Positions 22,803 to 24,581 of a stretch of DNA of 24,581 nucleotides are shown here, piece after piece (position 1 is the stretch's first letter; each line of letters opens with the position of its first letter). Made by a program: the position numbers and the translations under genes. Source of the DNA: CAZAQS01 sp964486825 (GTDB taxonomy: Bacteria; Chloroflexota; Anaerolineae; Anaerolineales; UBA4823); assembly GCA_964486825.1 (NCBI GenBank), contig CAZAQS010000045.1:1-24581 (forward strand), read 5' to 3'. The notes beneath the pieces are model-generated. The model saw only the letters and a list, made by a program, of their open reading frames with translations, had not been told where the DNA came from and did not search any database.

Positions 22803-24266
22803 CTATGACCCTGCTTTAATCAATGCCTGTGCGGCGAATATACCCGATATTGCTGAGGCGCTCACCCCATAGCCTGGGTAAGATGTTTGGCCAGCTTGAA
22901 ATAAGCCGCGGACGGGTGTTTTGTGAGGGAATTGTGCTCGCGGATCGACCGTCGGCGACAAGCCGTACAGCGCCCCTTTATACAGGTGCAGCCGGTTCTG
23001 GAAATCACTTGGAGTGAGCACCCTTCTAACCGCTATTTCCATTTTGTAGCGGCTACCTAAAGACTTCAAAGCCCCTTCGACGATTAAATCCGCCCATTCT
23101 TTGCTCCACTCTTCCGGTGGCAGATCCTGAGGGATAGGTGGATACATCTCCACGATGCTTCCCCCGGGTGGTGCTAGCTCAGGCATCGTTACCGTCGGTA
23201 CAAAGAAGATAGGCCACCTTACTTCCGCCTCATGTGGTGTGAATACCTGTCCCTGGTCTTCCATCCACGGAAGGATGTTGATCGAATGGCTTCCTACGTT
23301 GATCTTGTTCGTAAGGCCCAGCTGTAAGGACAGTGCTTTGTGGGATATGGGTGCTTTTTCGACCCGCCGCCTCATATTCACAGGAACCTCTTCTTGGGTC
23401 AATAACCTGTTCCAGGTGATCATACCACTTACGGTCGAGATCACTGCATCCACACATACCTGGCCTTCCCCATCTATATCCAAACCAGATACATCCCCGT
23501 TCTTAAGAATAATCCGTTTGACCGGAGTATTCAAATGGATTTCGCCATCGTTTTCTGTTAAGCCCTTTTGTAAAGCCTCGGGTATCTTTCCCATCCCACC
23601 CTCCGGCAGATAAAAGCCTTCGCACAGCAGAGAGATCACACCGAGCAGCGAAATAACAGGCGTTTTGTGTGGAGGCAGGCCAGAAAACAGCAATGCACCA
23701 GACAGAGCCGCCCGGACTGCTTCATCTCTGAAGAGGGTACGAAGCTCAGACGCAACATCTCCGTGCAGCTTGGGAAGATGACGCCATGCTTTTCGGAGCA
23801 TATGTCCCATAGAGAAGGGGTGCAGCAGGACATCGGTCTCAAACAAGCGCAGCACTGGCTCCCATTTTTCCAACGTTCGCCGAAGATCTTCCTGGATTCT
23901 GCCGTTGGCATGGGCACGACCTGCCCGTTGCAGTGTTAATTCATGCCGGTCTCCTACCGTCACGGTAGAACCATCAGGTAGAATCGTGGTGTGCCCGGCG
24001 GTGATCCGACGTAGAGGCAAGATAGCCTGCCGGTCCAATCCAATTCGCTCAAATACATGCTCCAGAACACCGGGCAGTGCCAGATAGAGAGCTCCATCGC
24101 TAAATGTATAGCCCTCCACACTGGTTGTCGTGCAGCTCCCGCCTAATTTATCGTTGGCCTCGAAAAGCATTACATGGAATCCATTACGCGCCAAGAATCC
24201 GCCTGCAGCTAATCCCGCCACACCTCCCCCTATAATTCCCACCGTTATATTATTGCTTATACTCAT
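22803..24266 (-). CDS. Phytoene desaturase/CrtI-like FAD-dependent oxidoreductase
   Basis: A 487-aa flavoprotein of the amine-oxidase/phytoene-desaturase superfamily. The N-terminal dinucleotide fold GIIGGGVAGLAAG (10-22, GxGxxG) is followed by FEANDKLGGSCTT. The C-terminal FAD-binding motif is GLFQAGQTSYPGYGVSASAISG, typical for CrtI and carotenoid isomerase types. Enzymes of this group desaturate or isomerise carotenoids or saturate polyprenyl or retinoid lipids, so the substrate cannot be decided; no crtB or other carotenoid gene is in the window. GGAGG lies 4 nt before the ATG at 24266; the ATG three bases upstream (24269) is too close to it. The next gene upstream lies 89 bp away and may share the transcript. 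Confidence 0.87.
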   Translation of the reverse strand: MSISNNITVGIIGGGVAGLAAGGFLARNGFHVMLFEANDKLGGSCTTTSVEGYTFSDGALYLALPGVLEHVFERIGLDRQAILPLRRITAGHTTILPDGSTVTVGDRHELTLQRAGRAHANGRIQEDLRRTLEKWEPVLRLFETDVLLHPFSMGHMLRKAWRHLPKLHGDVASELRTLFRDEAVRAALSGALLFSGLPPHKTPVISLLGVISLLCEGFYLPEGGMGKIPEALQKGLTENDGEIHLNTPVKRIILKNGDVSGLDIDGEGQVCVDAVISTVSGMITWNRLLTQEEVPVNMRRRVEKAPISHKALSLQLGLTNKINVGSHSINILPWMEDQGQVFTPHEAEVRWPIFFVPTVTMPELAPPGGSIVEMYPPIPQDLPPEEWSKEWADLIVEGALKSLGSRYKMEIAVRRVLTPSDFQNRLHLYKGALYGLSPTVDPRAQFPHKTPVRGLFQAGQTSYPGYGVSASAISGIFAAQALIKAGS

Positions 24267-24355
24267 CATACCTCCAGCAGCCCTTCATGAACCTGATAAT
24301 TATTTAGCCGGTATAGGCCTGGCAGCATCTCGATCATCTATTCCTATGATCGGGC

Positions 24356-24581
24356 TTACTCCACCCGTACTACGGAGACCACCAGTAAGCCCAATGTGTA
24401 GATTCTGCTTAGTAGACCGTGTAAAGCAGCCTGGTCTGGAACGACTCCACTCAGGGTAGAGAATGTTTTTCCATTTTTTCTGCTTTCGGTTGATATGGTC
24501 ATGTCTTCGAACCAATTTGAAATCCGATCATCGATCTTTCCATCGATCTGAATCCGGTACAAAGCAGGCTGGTCTTTGGGT
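24356..24581 (-). CDS. Small conserved protein, 5' end beyond window
   Basis: The minus-strand frame is open from the right edge to a TAA at 24356, giving 74 visible residues. The sequence ALYRIQIDGKIDDRISNWFED, then GVVPDQAALHGLLSRIYTLGL near the C-terminus, resembles a small family seen in Chloroflexota and other soil bacteria, recalled from memory as YxIxVxGHLDxxWxxWFxGL...PDQAALHGxLxxIxxLGL. Function unknown to me. A TTG at 24562 could start it, but the QPAL residues upstream are part of the family pattern, so the real start is probably outside. Confidence 0.7.
   Translation of the reverse strand, partial: PKDQPALYRIQIDGKIDDRISNWFEDMTISTESRKNGKTFSTLSGVVPDQAALHGLLSRIYTLGLLVVSVVRVE

Overview
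The window looks like a scaffold from a Chloroflexota (Anaerolineae-like) bacterium, probably a metagenome assembly. The grounds are a mid-to-high GC content, an N-filled gap, monoderm-type surface genes (a sortase with a Thr-Pro-rich wall protein ending in a VPVTG sorting signal), a multi-TM sensor-like protein of a type common in that phylum, and an EttA/ClpS/aldo-keto reductase complement of ordinary bacterial type. This placement is inferred from protein character; no rRNA or marker phylogeny is available here. Most genes are on the minus strand.

Region 1 (1-7556, minus) is a DNA end-processing operon read from high to low coordinates: a 713-aa AddB-like SF1 ATPase, a UvrD/PcrA-type helicase (interrupted by a 10-N assembly gap), a stand-alone PD-(D/E)XK nuclease with an AddB-style four-cysteine iron-sulfur cluster, and recJ, which runs off the left edge. 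Genes overlap or nearly touch (8 bp overlap, 26-32 bp gap, 4 bp TTGA overlap). Together the first three carry the parts normally fused in AddA and AddB, so this may be a split AddAB machine coupled to RecJ.

Region 2 (7775-11290, minus) is a large secreted YfkN-like nucleotide phosphoesterase with two tandem metallophosphatase units joined by an SLH-like segment. An AT-rich interval of about 0.5 kb with unexplained structure separates it from region 3: a + strand GT1 glycosyltransferase, a minus-strand PDZ/multi-TM sensor-like protein, and ettA, the ABC-F translation factor.

Region 3b (16478-19082) is a cell-surface module. A + strand secreted sortase-like protein converges, across a bidirectional terminator, on an operon of a Thr-Pro repeat surface protein with a VPVTG-TM-KKK tail and its sortase. 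Downstream, 19083-19651 has no convincing gene but holds a minus-strand promoter and an intrinsic terminator about 200 nt apart, a candidate small RNA.

Region 4 (19652-24581) is mostly minus-strand single genes: an aldo/keto reductase, a small lipoprotein, a membrane-anchored YceI protein, clpS (apparently leaderless), a + strand decayed VOC/glyoxalase fragment, a phytoene-desaturase-like FAD oxidoreductase, and a partial small conserved protein at the right edge. No tRNA, rRNA, CRISPR array, IS element or prophage is visible.
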